From positions 13,306,001-13,370,000 of the forward strand of contig CM072346.1 of assembly GCA_036874045.1 (NCBI GenBank): DNA of 64,000 nt, read 5' to 3'. Below are positions 23,850 to 35,889 of this stretch, in pieces. Source of the stretch: Cymodocea nodosa. Taxonomy: Eukaryota > Streptophyta > Magnoliopsida > Alismatales > Cymodoceaceae. Position 1 is the stretch's first letter. Each line of letters begins with the position of its first letter. A program made the position numbers and the translations under genes. The notes beneath the pieces were generated by a model. The model worked only from the letters and a program-made list of their open reading frames with translations. It did not search any database and was not told the origin of the DNA.

Positions 23850-26625
23850 TGATTACCGAGTCGGTAATCAGGTTTGTTGGATCTTGTGGTTAGGTAGCTC
23901 GAACTATTTATAACCTAGTTGGGGTTAGGGCTTGTTATGTTTTTGCTTGATTATGGTTTATCCTTGGAGACGGCTACTTCTTAAAGTGTAGCAACTACCC
24001 TTTCTATTGCACATTTCCACCATGATTATCACCATGTTGTCTGACTACTACAACCTTCAATCCTCATCCAAAGAGGTAACTATCAAATTGGTATCAAAGT
24101 CGGACACACCTTCAACTAGCAAACAACACAAAATGATCGATAGCACATTGGAGAGTTTGATTAAGAAGATGGATGCCAAGCTATTGTCGATGGAGGATTA
24201 GATGCAGTTGCGTTTGGGGGAGTTGAAGAAGAAAATCAAAGCAATATGGCAAGGGCAGGGACCAAATGGCACATCATTGAGTAACAACCAATTGTATCAG
24301 CATGATCAAGGTGGCAATAGAGGATGTGTTGATTTCCATAGCCAACGACCAACTAGTAGTCCATGTCTTGACTTTTCCTTATATGATGAGTCCAGTAGCT
24401 TGGAGGAATGGTGTCATGCCATGACACACTTGTTAGCCTACCAATAGACAGATCTTGTGGAATGGGTGACGGTAGCAACGATCAACTTGTGAGGTGTGGT
24501 TGAGGAATGGTTTCTCAGCTTCGATAAGGAAAATAGTCAGGTAACCTAGAGTGAATTTACAGAGACCATCGTTGCTTGTTTTAGAGGAGACCTACTACAA
24601 GATTTTAAAGGTGATTTATACAAATTGCAACAAATAGAAACATTATTTGATTATCTTAATGAATTTGATGCCTTGAATAATAAAGTGCATGACATCCTTG
24701 AAATCCATATGACTTGTTTGTGCACATTTTTTGTCATTTGTGCATTAGAGGATGATTGAAAAGCGAAAAATGGGGTGTTTGTGTAGTTGTAGGAAATAAT
24801 AGGAAATACATTATTTAATAATTTTTAAAATATTAAATAATAAATTGACAAAAATTACTATCAACTTGACAAAAATGATAGAAAATTAAAAAGTTAATAA
24901 TTTTTAAAAAATTAAATAATAAATTTTAAAAATATTATATTTGAAAAGTAATATTTTAAATATTATAGTATATATTAACATTTCATTAAATACAGATGTA
25001 ACATGTAAAATAATATGTTTGTAATTAACATTATTCATTACAATCTAAATTTTTTCAGAAATAATATGTTAATGTATTATTTAATATTATTAAGTTGTGT
25101 TGGAATTAATGTTACTCATTTAATATATTATTAAGTTGCTGAATATGTTAATGTATTGTTTATTCTTATAATGTTAACGTTATTATACTTTAATGTATTA
25201 TAATCTAATATTATTCTTCAACATTATTTTTTATTTTAATCTATTATAATTATAATATGTTATTATTTATTTATTATTATAATCGCACTTCTTGATATTT
25301 CTTTAATATTATTATTTATTTTAATATATTATATCTATAATATGTTATTTATTATTATAATTATTATATTTTAGTTTATTATAATTATACTGATAATTAT
25401 ATATTATTTATTATATTATAGGCCTGTATCATTTCCTGTTGTTTCCAAAAGGGTGAGGTAGAAAACAACAAAAAATATTTTCTTTAATATAGAAGGAAAT
25501 GACGAGAAATCATCTCTCCTTGTTTTTATTGACATAAATACCAAAAATGGTAGGAAAACTTTTCTTGCCGTCTCCTTTCCTCCTGTTTTCCCTTATTTTC
25601 TGGTTGCACAAACCCTCCCATAGGGTGCATTGTTTTGTGGTAGGTTTGGCAGAAGAACTCAAGGCAGAAGTTAAGTATTGCAGACCAATGATGTTGGTAG
25701 TAGCAATTTCTTTGGCCAAAATGGAAGAATCTAGAGAAATGGCACAATGATAGAAGTGGGGATAACCTTGGTTCGTGGGTTAGAGACCTCACACATAGAC
25801 AAAGAATATCAATGTTAATTCAGTGAGACAGTGGAAAATGGAAAAGGGGATAAGGGGCTTATTAGGTTATTACAGATGATTTATCGAGGACTATGCAACA
25901 ATTGCTTAGCCACTCAATGTTGGCTTGAAAAAGGGAAGTTTTAAATGGTCATTAGAAATGCAACAAGCCTTCCAAAAATTAAAAATGACGCTTATTCAAG
26001 CACCTTTGTTGAGGCTTCCTAATTTTTCTAAACCATTTGTGCTAGAATGTGATGCGTCGGGTAGTGGCATTGGTATTGTCTTAATGCAAGAGGGGCACCC
26101 AATTGCTTATATGAGCAAGGCTTTAAAGGAAAACAAGTTATTTTATTAGTGTACAAAAAAGAGATGACGACAATCCTAAAGACAGTTCAGAAATGGCGGT
26201 CTCTCTTAATTGGGTGGCACTTTGTGATTAAAATGGACCAAATCAGTTTGAAGTATTTGGAAAACCAGCAAATATGGACATCTGCATAGGAAGATGGTTG
26301 GCAAAACTGCTTGGGTACAACTATTGAATTGAGTATAAATTGGGGATTACAAATGTGGTAGTTGATTCCCTTTCGAGGAGACATCATGGGATAGAACCAT
26401 CATTATAGGCCATTTCTATAGTTGAACCAACATAGTTCAACCAGATAAAGGCTGCCTATAATGCATCCAATGCTTACAATTAATTACCAAGTAAATGGAG
26501 AGATGAGAAATTAAATGTAGAGAAGTATTCCTTGGTGGATGGAGTATTATTTTACAAAGGGCACCTAGTGATTGTAGATGAATCGAGCTTAAAACAGCTA
26601 TTGCTTGTTTCTAGTCTAAATTGCG
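23850..26625 (+). mobile_element. Ty3/gypsy element with internal deletion, containing a nested MITE
   Basis: A primer-binding site, TTGGTATCAAAGTCGG, lies at about 24086. Gag follows with several stops (readings SLESLIKKMDAKLLSMED-like, CLDFSLYDESSSLEEW and ETLFDYLNEFDALNNKVHD). A MITE interrupts gag at 24773-25619, and gag resumes as FVVGLAEELKAEVKYCRP. Protease and most of reverse transcriptase are deleted. From about 25860 the RT connection and RNase H start can be read (GLLGYYR-like, FQKLKMTLIQAPLLRLPNF, LECDASGSGIGIVLMQEGHP). Flanking LTRs were not identified. It sits within a tandem repeat array. Confidence 0.75.
24773..25619. mobile_element. Harbinger/Tourist-like MITE, copy 2, nested in gypsy gag
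   Basis: The ends are GGGTGTTTGTGTAGTTG and, in reverse complement, GGGAGGGTTTGTGCAACC. Flanking triplets are ATG and ATA, an imperfect target duplication. Much of the AT-rich interior is the reverse complement of the MITE at 6022-7201. It is about 330 bp shorter. Its insertion splits a gag frame that can be followed on both sides, so it came after the gypsy element. Confidence 0.7.
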
Positions 26626-28085
26626 AGTATGCATGGTATTTCTTCACTTGTTTGTTGTTAGTCTGATTATTGGATCTCTGTTTTCAAATTTTTTCTTAGA
26701 AGCTTACTTCTTGTTGTCCAATCCCATACTTTATTTGATATATGAGTTTCAAGATACGATTTTCCAAAGTTGGAATGGACCTATAGTTTTTTGGCGTGGT
26801 TTGTGAGCATGCTTGATCTCATTTCACATATCTGCTCTTAATCTGACCTTTGGATTTCCATTCTCACATTTTTCCTTAGGAGCACATTTCATGTTCTTCA
26901 ATCTGAAATTTTATCTGCTGTGATTCAGGTTATTGATTGTAAGATACGGATTTTAGACATTAGAATAAATCTACTATTTATTGATTAGGATTTTGAGCAT
27001 ATGTGTTCTTTCAGTGTATATCTGTTCTAATCTGACCTTTGCAATTTTGTCTCTATATTATTCCCTAAAAGCATACTTCGTACGTTTCTATTTGGTATCT
27101 TATTTGCTATGTTTCAGCTTATAGATTTAAAGATATGAATTTCTCAAGTTGATTTGAACTTGTTATTTTCTAGTCTAATTCTTATGCATGCATGATTATT
27201 CCATAATAACTGACTTTTAATCAGACCTTTGGATTTCTGTCTGCATATTTTTTCCTAAAAGCATACTTCATTTCAATCTGATATCTTATTCGCTATTTTT
27301 CGACTTATAGATTCAAAGATGTGAATTTTTCAAGTTAATATGAATTTGCAATTTTTTGCTGTGATTGGTACATATGTATGATCCTTCTTTACAAATCTAC
27401 ATTCAATCTGGCCATCAGATGTTAGTTCTTTCATTTTTGTTTGTTATCATGCCTTATGTGCCTTAACTTGGTATCTTATTTGCCATGTATTGACAAGTAA
27501 ATTTAAATATATGAATTTTTGAAATTGGAACGAACCTTTTGTTTTCTGTTTGGTTTGTCAACATGCATCATCATTCTATAAGAATCTGCTCTTAATCCAA
27601 CCATTGGAGCTCTGTTCTCTTATTTTTCCTTGATGACTTGCCTAATAAGCTTTAATATGGCATTTTGTTTGCCCTGATTTGACTTATGGATTAAAAGATA
27701 CTAATTTTTAAAGTTGGAATGCTCTCACTGTTTTCTGCTTGGTTTGTGTGCATGCATGTTCTTTCTTCACATATCTGTTCTTAATCCAACCATTGGATCT
27801 CTCATTACATGTTTTTTCTTAGAAATATACTTCTTGTTCTTTAATTCAGTATTTTATTTGCCCTGATTTGGTTTGTAATTTGCGAGTTATGGATTTTTCA
27901 ATTTGGTATGAAGCCTTTGTTTTCTGTTCAGTTGATAAGCATGTATGATCTTTTTCCACATATTTACCCATAATCTGACTGGTGGATCTTAGTTTTCTTA
28001 TTTTTCCTTGGCAACTTACTTAATTGTCTTTAATCTCGTACCTTATTTGCTCTGGTCCAATTTGACATGCAACTCTTTGGTTTGA
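26620..28085 (+). repeat. Tandem array with a period of about 188 bp, about 7-8 copies
   Basis: Each unit contains, in order, a TTAATCTGACC(T/A)TTGGAT motif, TTTTTCCTTAG, CATACTTC, a T(C/A)TTATTTGCC block, GATT(C/A)AAAGATA(C/T)GAATTTTT, and GTTTTCTG...GGTTTGT.AGCATGCATGATC. The AAAGATA-type landmark recurs at about 26750, 26938, 27127, 27315, 27500, 27695 and 27883. Copies are diverged but in register. One more copy lies on the far side of the gypsy insertion at 23.5-23.8 kb. No open frame runs through it. Confidence 0.75.
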
Positions 28086-29480
28086 TGTGTGACTTTTTAT
28101 TGATTTTACTTAGATTTTCTATCTTTATATTTGTGCTTAGTGTGCTACATGGTATATAATATGTTTGTTTGATAAAATAATAATTGAACTTACCATGTGT
28201 GCATGTATTTTAGACATGTACATTTTCATGCTACATGCACCCCTCATGCTAGACTTTGTATGTAAAATTCTTGCATTTGCATTTACAACTAATGAACTAT
28301 GCCTAAATAAAATAAATTCATCATTGTTAATTTAAAATTTAATAAAAATACCTTTAGTACACTTTAGAAAATTATACCTTTCACTAGGAGAGGAATGATT
28401 TTCGCATATAGAATTTCTCTTTCTATCATCCATTTCTTCTCATCTCTTCCTCTTCTTGTCTTAGGGCTTCAATAAGCCCACCACTCCTTTCTTCCAAGGG
28501 AGACTAAGGCCTTTCTCCTTCTCATCTTTTTTTCTTTAGGATTGCACATTGGAGAGGCAAATGACCTTGTCACATATAAGGTAGAATAGCATTCATACAC
28601 TATCCTTCTTTCCTTTTCTTTCTAATCATCTCATCCTTTCTCACTTAGGCTAGCCATAGTCTAGATTAAATCATTAGAAGGCTTAACCTTTAATAATAAA
28701 ACATCGTTGGCCTCTTGGGGAATTTTATGGTTGGCCCCCATCTTCTCTTCTCCAAGTTAATAAAACTAATTAAAAGCCAAAGCATAAATAACTCATGTAT
28801 ATATAATAGCATTGCATTTGCATGTGTCATCCATTTTGCATCACATGCATTAGACACATTTTGCTTTTTTCCCCAACATGATTAGGACACATAAGCACTT
28901 AGAATTTTTTCCCTCACAACTATTGATTTGGTTGTAAATGTGTATTTTACTATTTTTAGCATATTAAAGGTGTGGCTTTTCATGTGTGTGTTGTAAATCG
29001 TGGTTTTGCACAATTATATGTGTTTGTCTATGAACATGAGGTTATGGTAGACGGTTATTTTAGGGTAGGTGGTTTTTTCATCTATTTGTGCATATAGCCT
29101 TGATGTATAAATAGGTTTTTCCACAATCAGTGTATATTTGAGCAACCTTTCTCAAGTTTTTAGTTATTCGCTTGTCTATTCTAATTCTTCCTCTCTCATT
29201 ATCTCTAACTATCATCTCATATACTCCCGATTCAAATCAACAACACCTTCATGTGAAAGGGAAGTAACGAGAAGGTGCCAACTTGGAGGGGATAGGGTTT
29301 CCTTGGCTTTGGTACCATGTGGGGAGAAGGATTGAATGAGAGAAAAAAACTATCATTCATTGGAAAGAGTACAAGGAAATACATATTCGAGTAATGAAAT
29401 CTTAGTGTAAATGGATACCCATTTACCTATATAACATAAGTACTTATAACTCTCATAATACATGACTTCTCTCACAATAG
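28086..29480. other. AT-rich DNA without recognised genes
   Basis: No coding region is supported. A 65-codon open frame at 29138-29335 has no recognisable product. The right part may contain the 3' LTR of the minus-strand gypsy element that follows, but the boundaries were not found. Confidence 0.35.
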
Positions 29481-29499
29481 GCATCAAGATAGCCATCTC

Positions 29500-32400
29500 T
29501 ATCTCTCTCTTAAATGGATGTGCTTATTTGTTGACCATTTAGACGATGGTTAAGATAGGCAATAGGTCATTGTCCTTGCATAATACTACTTCGTGACAAT
29601 TTCCCAACACATCACATTTTATGATAAGGTCTTGGGAGAAGCTCGGTAATGCAAGCACAAGGGATGCACTCATTGCATCTTTAGAGCTTCAAAGGCTATA
29701 GTGGCCTCTTGCCCCAGTGATAATTATTCTACTGTAGTAGGGTAGTGATTGGTGTAGTAATGAGGCTATAGTCCTTCATAAACTTTTGGTAGCACTTGGT
29801 TAAGCCTAAGAATCTTTTGAGAGATCTTATTGTCACACATCACTCTCTTCTAATGGGCATGTGACAGAAGAGAGTGATGTGTGACACTTATGTTCTGTTG
29901 AAGTGACCGTTATTAGATGCTTAGATCTTGCTTTTCTATGGTTTAACCCTTTCACTTACAACATACCCCAAATACTCAATTTGTCTAATCTTGAGGCAAT
30001 ACTTGTTTATCTTCACCAACTATTGATTCTCCTTTAAAACTTGTAGCAATTTCTCTAAGTGATCCAAATGCTCCTTCCACTCTCAATTGTAGACTAAATG
30101 TCATTGTAGAAGACTAGTACAAACCTATTGAGCCATAGAAGTAAGATATGATTCATCAAGAATTGGAATGTCAAAGGTAAGTTTGTCAACCTAAAAGACA
30201 TTGTAAGGAACTCATAATGTCCTTATGGGTTTGAAAGGTGATTTTATGTACATCCTCTTATTAAAGTTTGATCTAGTGGTATTCTAATCAAAGGTCCAAT
30301 TGCTAGAAGGGTTGGACACTAGGAAGCTCATCGAGGAGCTTATTACATGAATTGGAGCTTATTCACAAGTGACATTGTGCTTCCTCACCAACAAAATTGG
30401 ACACAAGAATTGGCTATTACTTGACGTAATTGCCCTTACATGCATGAAATCTTCCATTTGTCTCTATATTTCATTATTTTGAAAATGTGGATGGCAATAA
30501 GGGGGTATCAACACAACTCTAGTTTCTTTTTGGTGATAAGGACTTTGCATATTGTCCTCATAGGTGTTTAGAAGATCAAGAGTACTTTTGACAACAATGT
30601 GCTATCTTCTTTGCTCTCTCTTTCCAAGTTATGTGTCACAACTCCTCTAGTCATCCTTCATTCCATCTCCATCTGCTTAGTTGAGATCTTTGCAATTTTA
30701 GGAGTAGTGAGTCTGAGTCCTTTGGTTTTCCATGATTTGTTCCTTTATATGAATGCCATGATCTTCTTTTCCATGTTCCACTTAATCTCTCCCAATTGCA
30801 TGTGCCACTACATCCCTACAACAATGTCATATAATCCAATCTTAGCATGGAGGACATCAATGGGGGAGGACTTATCTTGGATATAAAGGAAGACCTTGTT
30901 GGATCCTTTGTCGATTTTAAGTCTTGAGCCTCTAGTGACCTTTGCAAATTCGGGTCTTCTTAGTCTTTGAGTTTCTTCTTCTTGGAGTAGGCAATTGTTG
31001 ATGAAGTTATGTGTTTCTCTTGAGTTGACTATTGTAAGTGTCTTCTTCTCATTAGCAATTCCTTAGAACTTTATTGTTTGTGGGCTTACTATGCCTGTTA
31101 CCATCAATAGGGAGATTCTTGGGCTTCATTAATTTCCTCTTTACATCAAGTATAATGGATTAGTGATTAAGTCTTACACTTTGTCTTAGAATCCTCCTTT
31201 CATCACAATCGTGGCATACATTTTTTTCTCAGTAGTTCATCTCAGTGAAGGATGGAACCTTATTGGTTAGGTTGTAAGATGAATAATTGGTGCTTCCCTA
31301 GTTGAGCTCCCATCCTAAAAGAGTTTCCTTGTGAGTAGTTTACAATAGTTCCTCCACTCTTCCAAGATTTCCTTCCTTTAGATGGTTTTTCCTCATAGAT
31401 TCATCTTGAATGAATGGTGGTGATCATGTTTGAGGTTCAACTACTTTCACTTCTTGATGAATATCTCCCCTCAACCCCCTAATAAAGATGCTAATTACAT
31501 TTTGGTCCTCAAGATTTAGTATATTGTTTAAAAGTTTCTACAACTAAGCTTGGAAGTTACAAATTGATGCAATTTGTTGAAGCTTGGATGATCATGTAGT
31601 TGGTTGTTAAACCTGGTTTTGAGTCTTGCAATGATGGCCTCCTTGAATTCATCCTAAGAACAACAATTCTCTATTCTTTCAAACCAATGTAGTTAATGAA
31701 CTGTCTAGATGTAAGAATGTGTATCTAATCTTTTGAGCTTTAGAAATATTATAAAAGAGTAAAGAACTTTTTCATCCCTTTCACTCAACGTTTGGGGTCT
31801 TGTTCTCCTTGAAAATAGGGAAGATTAATAATATGGGTATGACCCTCCATGGATAATCAAGTCAACAAACTTCACCTAGAAATAGTCCAAGATTAGTAGC
31901 TGAGGGTTGAAAGCTGCCAACAAGAGTTTAACTACAACATTTAACTACAACCTTAAACAATGGAATTTAATCCTTGTGAGGACCAACAAGAACTGATCCT
32001 CATAAGCAAGAGTTTGATTGTTGACCTTTGAGAAACTATGTCACTTGTTGAGCTATGCCCTCCCAAAGCTAATATGCCTTGCAAATGTATCAAATACAAT
32101 ACTCTTATGGAAATAGCTAAAAAACTTCAAATTTTAACTTGAAACTTAAAGATAAAATAAAACAAGCTATGATAAACATATGAAAACACCTACATAAACT
32201 TTTTAGACAATTATTATACATAAAATGTCAATTATATAAAATATGGTAGTCATATGCATGAGAAAAGTCTTTTTTTCTCTCTCTAGATAAACACTCTTTT
32301 TTGTCTTTTTTTTCTTTTTTTGAACTTCCACTATTTTTTTAACAAAATTTTTTTACGTAATAATTTCTTTTGTTCATTTTTTCTCTCCCCCTCCTTTTTT

Positions 32401-33180
32401 TTTTCTTTTTTTTTCTTTCCTCTCTTCTTCCTTTGCTTTTTTTATTCACGTGCTCTCCTTTCTCTCCTCCTGACCTTCATTTCTTTTTTTCTTTTCTTTC
32501 ACATGCTTTGTCTTCTCTTTCTTTTTACCCTAATGCACCTATTACAATGGTGGAGGGATGTGTAAGAGTCCAAGCACAAAGGAGCTACCAAGTACAAAGA
32601 TGAAGGCTATGCAGGAGCATTACCAAAGGGGCAATGGTGTAATTGCAACAAAAATGTGGGTTGGAGCCTTAGTGGTCATGGGGGGTACTTGGACTGGAGA
32701 GAAATAGCTTTGCTAGAGCCATTGGAAGGGGTAGATGGCCTAGCTGGTGTTGGACATCAACCGTCTGGTGCAGGGTGCTAGCAGAGGATGCTTGGATTGT
32801 TGGTGGCTTCGATGGCCATCCAAAGCCCATCTTCCAAAGTTGATCCATTGGTTCAAAGCCAATCTATTGATCAAATCAGTTGATCCAGAAGTTCAGGCAG
32901 GTTTTATATTGAACCAGCCAAAAAATGATCTGGATCGGAACATGAAACCATGGATGGTATGATTGTGGTTACCTTCCAAATTTCTAGCCTCTTTCTTGAT
33001 CACCAAAGATCGGAGAGCTTCCATCTCATGTGTAGCCTTCCAATCTTTAGTGGCTTCCTTCCTTTAATCTTGTAGCTACTTGAGTAGTAACTCATGGTGC
33101 TCATTGCTATCCATTTTTTTTGAAGAGTCCTTGTCCTTAGTTTCACTTTCCAACCATGGTTTTGATACCAAGTTGTTGAG
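29500..33180 (-). mobile_element. Ty3/gypsy retrotransposon, minus strand, decayed
   Basis: Reading the minus strand from right to left, a primer site TTGGTATCAAAACC lies at about 33156-33170, followed by gag-like sequence. A protease-like region near 30950-31080 contains LTIVNSRETHNFIN, which recalls the gypsy protease but lacks the usual DSG. A reverse transcriptase/RNase H junction lies at about 29600-29830 (ATIAFEAL, SASLVLALPSFSQDLIIKCD). Stops and frameshifts occur throughout. The 5' LTR probably occupies about 33175-33410. A T-rich block at 32260-32530 has low complexity. Confidence 0.7.
29831..29886. repeat. Perfect 21-bp inverted repeat with 14-base loop
   Basis: Arm 29831-29851 begins TGTCACACATCACTC and is exactly complementary to 29866-29886. 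The loop is AATGGGCATGTGAC. It lies inside the decayed gypsy reverse transcriptase. A perfect match is striking in sequence this decayed. Confidence 0.9.
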
Positions 33181-33410
33181 ATACTTGTCAGTGAGCAATT
33201 GTTGTGACCTTCTGATGGATCAGGGAGGATGTCAGTGGGCTTGCAATTGACCTGTGATGTCTTGTGGAGGACTGGTCAGAGACGGAAGTACAAAGGTGAA
33301 CCTACTTCCCAAATGAATGGTAGGATTAGGAGATTAAATTAAAGTGTAAACTCTCTACTAAGGGAGAATACTCCCTTTAGGTCCTTTATTAATAGTTTAT
33401 TTGACAATAC

Positions 33411-34862
33411 TGTGATTAGTAAAAGGAAAAATTATATTTTGTCATTTGGTAAACATGGTACATATAGGTAGAGCTTATACAAATCTAACCTCTCAGCATA
33501 TAGGTAGAGCATATAGGTAGAGCTTATAGGTAGAGCTAATATAGGTAGAGATATAGGTGAGAAAAGCAATAGTCAGCAGTTCTTCTCTATATTGTTGAGT
33601 AACAGAAATATTAGCAGTGGGAGATTGGTACAAATCTAGCCCCTCAGTAAGTCCCTAGAGAATATTGTAGTACTTTTGGGAACTCTAGTCATCTTGGCGG
33701 AGGGTGAATAATGTTTCATACACCTGAAAGAATTTGGTGACATTTTTTTCAAATTCATAAGTTTTTTTCAGGGATAACCAAATTTTTCGAGCAAGATACA
33801 TCATTGAGACACCATGAGCAATAGAGGGCTCTATACTAGCAAGGAGCTATGAGACAATAGCAACATCATCAATGAGCCAATCGCCATATATATTCGATTT
33901 TTCATTTTGAGGGTCCATATCAAATGATCTAGCTTTTTGTGGGCAAGAATAATTATTTCAAAACTTTGGGCCCATAGAATATAATTTTTACCATTAAATT
34001 TTTCTAATACTAGGACAAAACTACAAATCAGAGAAACTTTGGAAGCCATTTTACCAAGCAAAAAGGTAAGGCACGAGCACAAAAAGGGGAGTAACAGAGA
34101 CTACAAACCACTACTGCAAGAAGTTACCTAGCTAAACAAGCAAAACAATGGACAATTTTCACACTTGAGCTGACTGTCCACACAAAGTCAACCTAGGTAG
34201 ATAGCCACGAGCAACCAACGTCCCATATAGATCGACAACAATTCACTAAAATTGGCACAACCAACAAGACAGTCGGCACCACCAGCCAAAAAGATTAGCA
34301 CAACTAACCAAGAAGGTTGGTACAATCATTGACGAGGATGGTACACGAGAGAAGAGGAGTAGTCCATTTACATGAGGAACGAACAATGTGACTGTGCCAT
34401 CGTTGCCCTCATGCATAGGGTGGGGGAGACAGTGCAACTCAGTAATTTATGGAAGGAACGATGCATGGAGAAGAGACGATGCGTCTCATTGGGAGAATGA
34501 TGTGGAAAAGAGATGACGCAACATTACAACTTTGCAGAGAGGACGATCGCGAATGATTGTGTCTTTGAAAGTCGTGGTGGATGGACGGGACTGATGGTGA
34601 AACAATGGTAGATGAAGGAGAACGGTGGTGGAGGAGCCCTAATCGAGATTAGGCTTTGATACATTGTGATTAGTAAAAGGAAAAATTATATTTTGTCATT
34701 TGGTAAACATCATACATATAGGTAGAGCTTATATGGATCCATAACCAGGTAAAGGAGGATCCATTTAAGCTTATACATTGACAAATACAGAATTATAATA
34801 CAGGAATTATTACAAGATTACATTAATTATTGCAAATTATCATCCAATGTACAACTTCAACA
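33411..34862 (-). mobile_element. Small Ty1/copia-type element with gag only, minus strand
   Basis: A right LTR-like end at 34665-34862 begins TGTTGAAGTTGTAC on the minus strand and ends CTAATCACA. Immediately inside is GTATCAAAGCC, a methionine-tRNA primer site. The same 80-base terminus recurs at 33411 (TGTGATTAGTAAAAGG...). Between them, a minus-strand frame from ATG at 34049 reads LEKFNGKNYILWAQSFEI and AHKKLDHLI, the start of copia gag. A continuation in other frames is KIWLSLKKTYEFEKNV-like and TLFTLRQDD. There is no pol. The left LTR is degraded and holds short ATATAGGTAGAGC repeats (33470-33560). Confidence 0.7.
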
Positions 34863-35889
34863 ATTTACAATGTTCACCGTATCCATACTTGACACATGAG
34901 CAAGCAGGGCTGGTTGCATCTATGGCTGATCCATGGATGTGAGTGAATTTGTACGGGCAGCATAGTTGGTGAAAAGGGTTGGCCCATAATATTCTGGTGT
35001 AGCCTAGGCCATGACTTCTGTTTGGATGTCAATTTTCATTTGAATATTAACTTTGAATATTTTACTTACATGTTCCAATTTGGCCATTTGAGTATTGATG
35101 GAAATTAACATCCAACCACATGCCATGTGTCTTGATGCTCTTAATAGACTCCACTCCTACTACATCCTTTCATCTCACTAGCTTCCGACTACCATGGTCT
35201 CATCTTCAAATGAGTAGAAAAATGAGCCATGTTGCCTTGGGCATCAACCATTGAAACTGACAGCAAAAGACCCAGCATGGATGGCTCGTGTTTCTTTTAT
35301 GGATGTCTTGACACTTGTGGCAGCTTCTATCCATCAGGTTGGACAAGCTGTAATACATCATGTACCACTTATATCGTCCCCTTGTCAACCTTTTACATGG
35401 TTTTGTTGTCTTATTCTGGACTATAACCACTACTCTCTGCTCCATATTGATAGTTTTTGCATGGAAGGATTTCTTTCTTGTATACATTTAAAGTTTAATT
35501 GTGCATATGCTGAATAACACATACATGACTGGAAAAACAAGGAAATGTTTTTAAAATACATCTTTAATCATAATGTCTTCGTCCTCCTGTCCATTGATAC
35601 CTATGTTCTATAACTTTAGTTAGGTCTATAGTTTTTTATTATTTTTATCTTCTTCAATGTTGTTTCCTGACATTTAATGTCTCAAGTCTAAAACTGGATA
35701 TCAAAAATATCTACAGCAAATGATAAAATCACGTTAAAGGTGTTTTCATTGAACACACTTTTCTCTTTGTGCTTAGTTTCCTGGTATGTTTCTGCATATG
35801 CTACAGTGATTTGATTGTTTTTGATAAACTTGTATATGTATCTATTCACGCTGTTTGTTCCAATGAAAGAAAGCTTTTGCCTCATGCAG
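34863..35889. other. Region upstream of the first recognised RAD51C exon
   Basis: No exon could be assigned. Open frames at 35206-35517 on both strands have no recognised product. The stretch just before 35890 is T-rich, consistent with the end of an intron. If RAD51C is complete, its N-terminal exon or exons lie here or further left. Confidence 0.35.

Noticed and set aside
28545-28590. Short acceptor/donor-bounded stretch that could be a small exon
   Set aside because: There is no recognisable peptide and no neighbouring exon; AG and GT pairs of this spacing are common by chance.
32260-32530. Open frames rich in Phe, Leu and Ser resembling membrane proteins
   Set aside because: They are translations of a poly-T/CT low-complexity tract.
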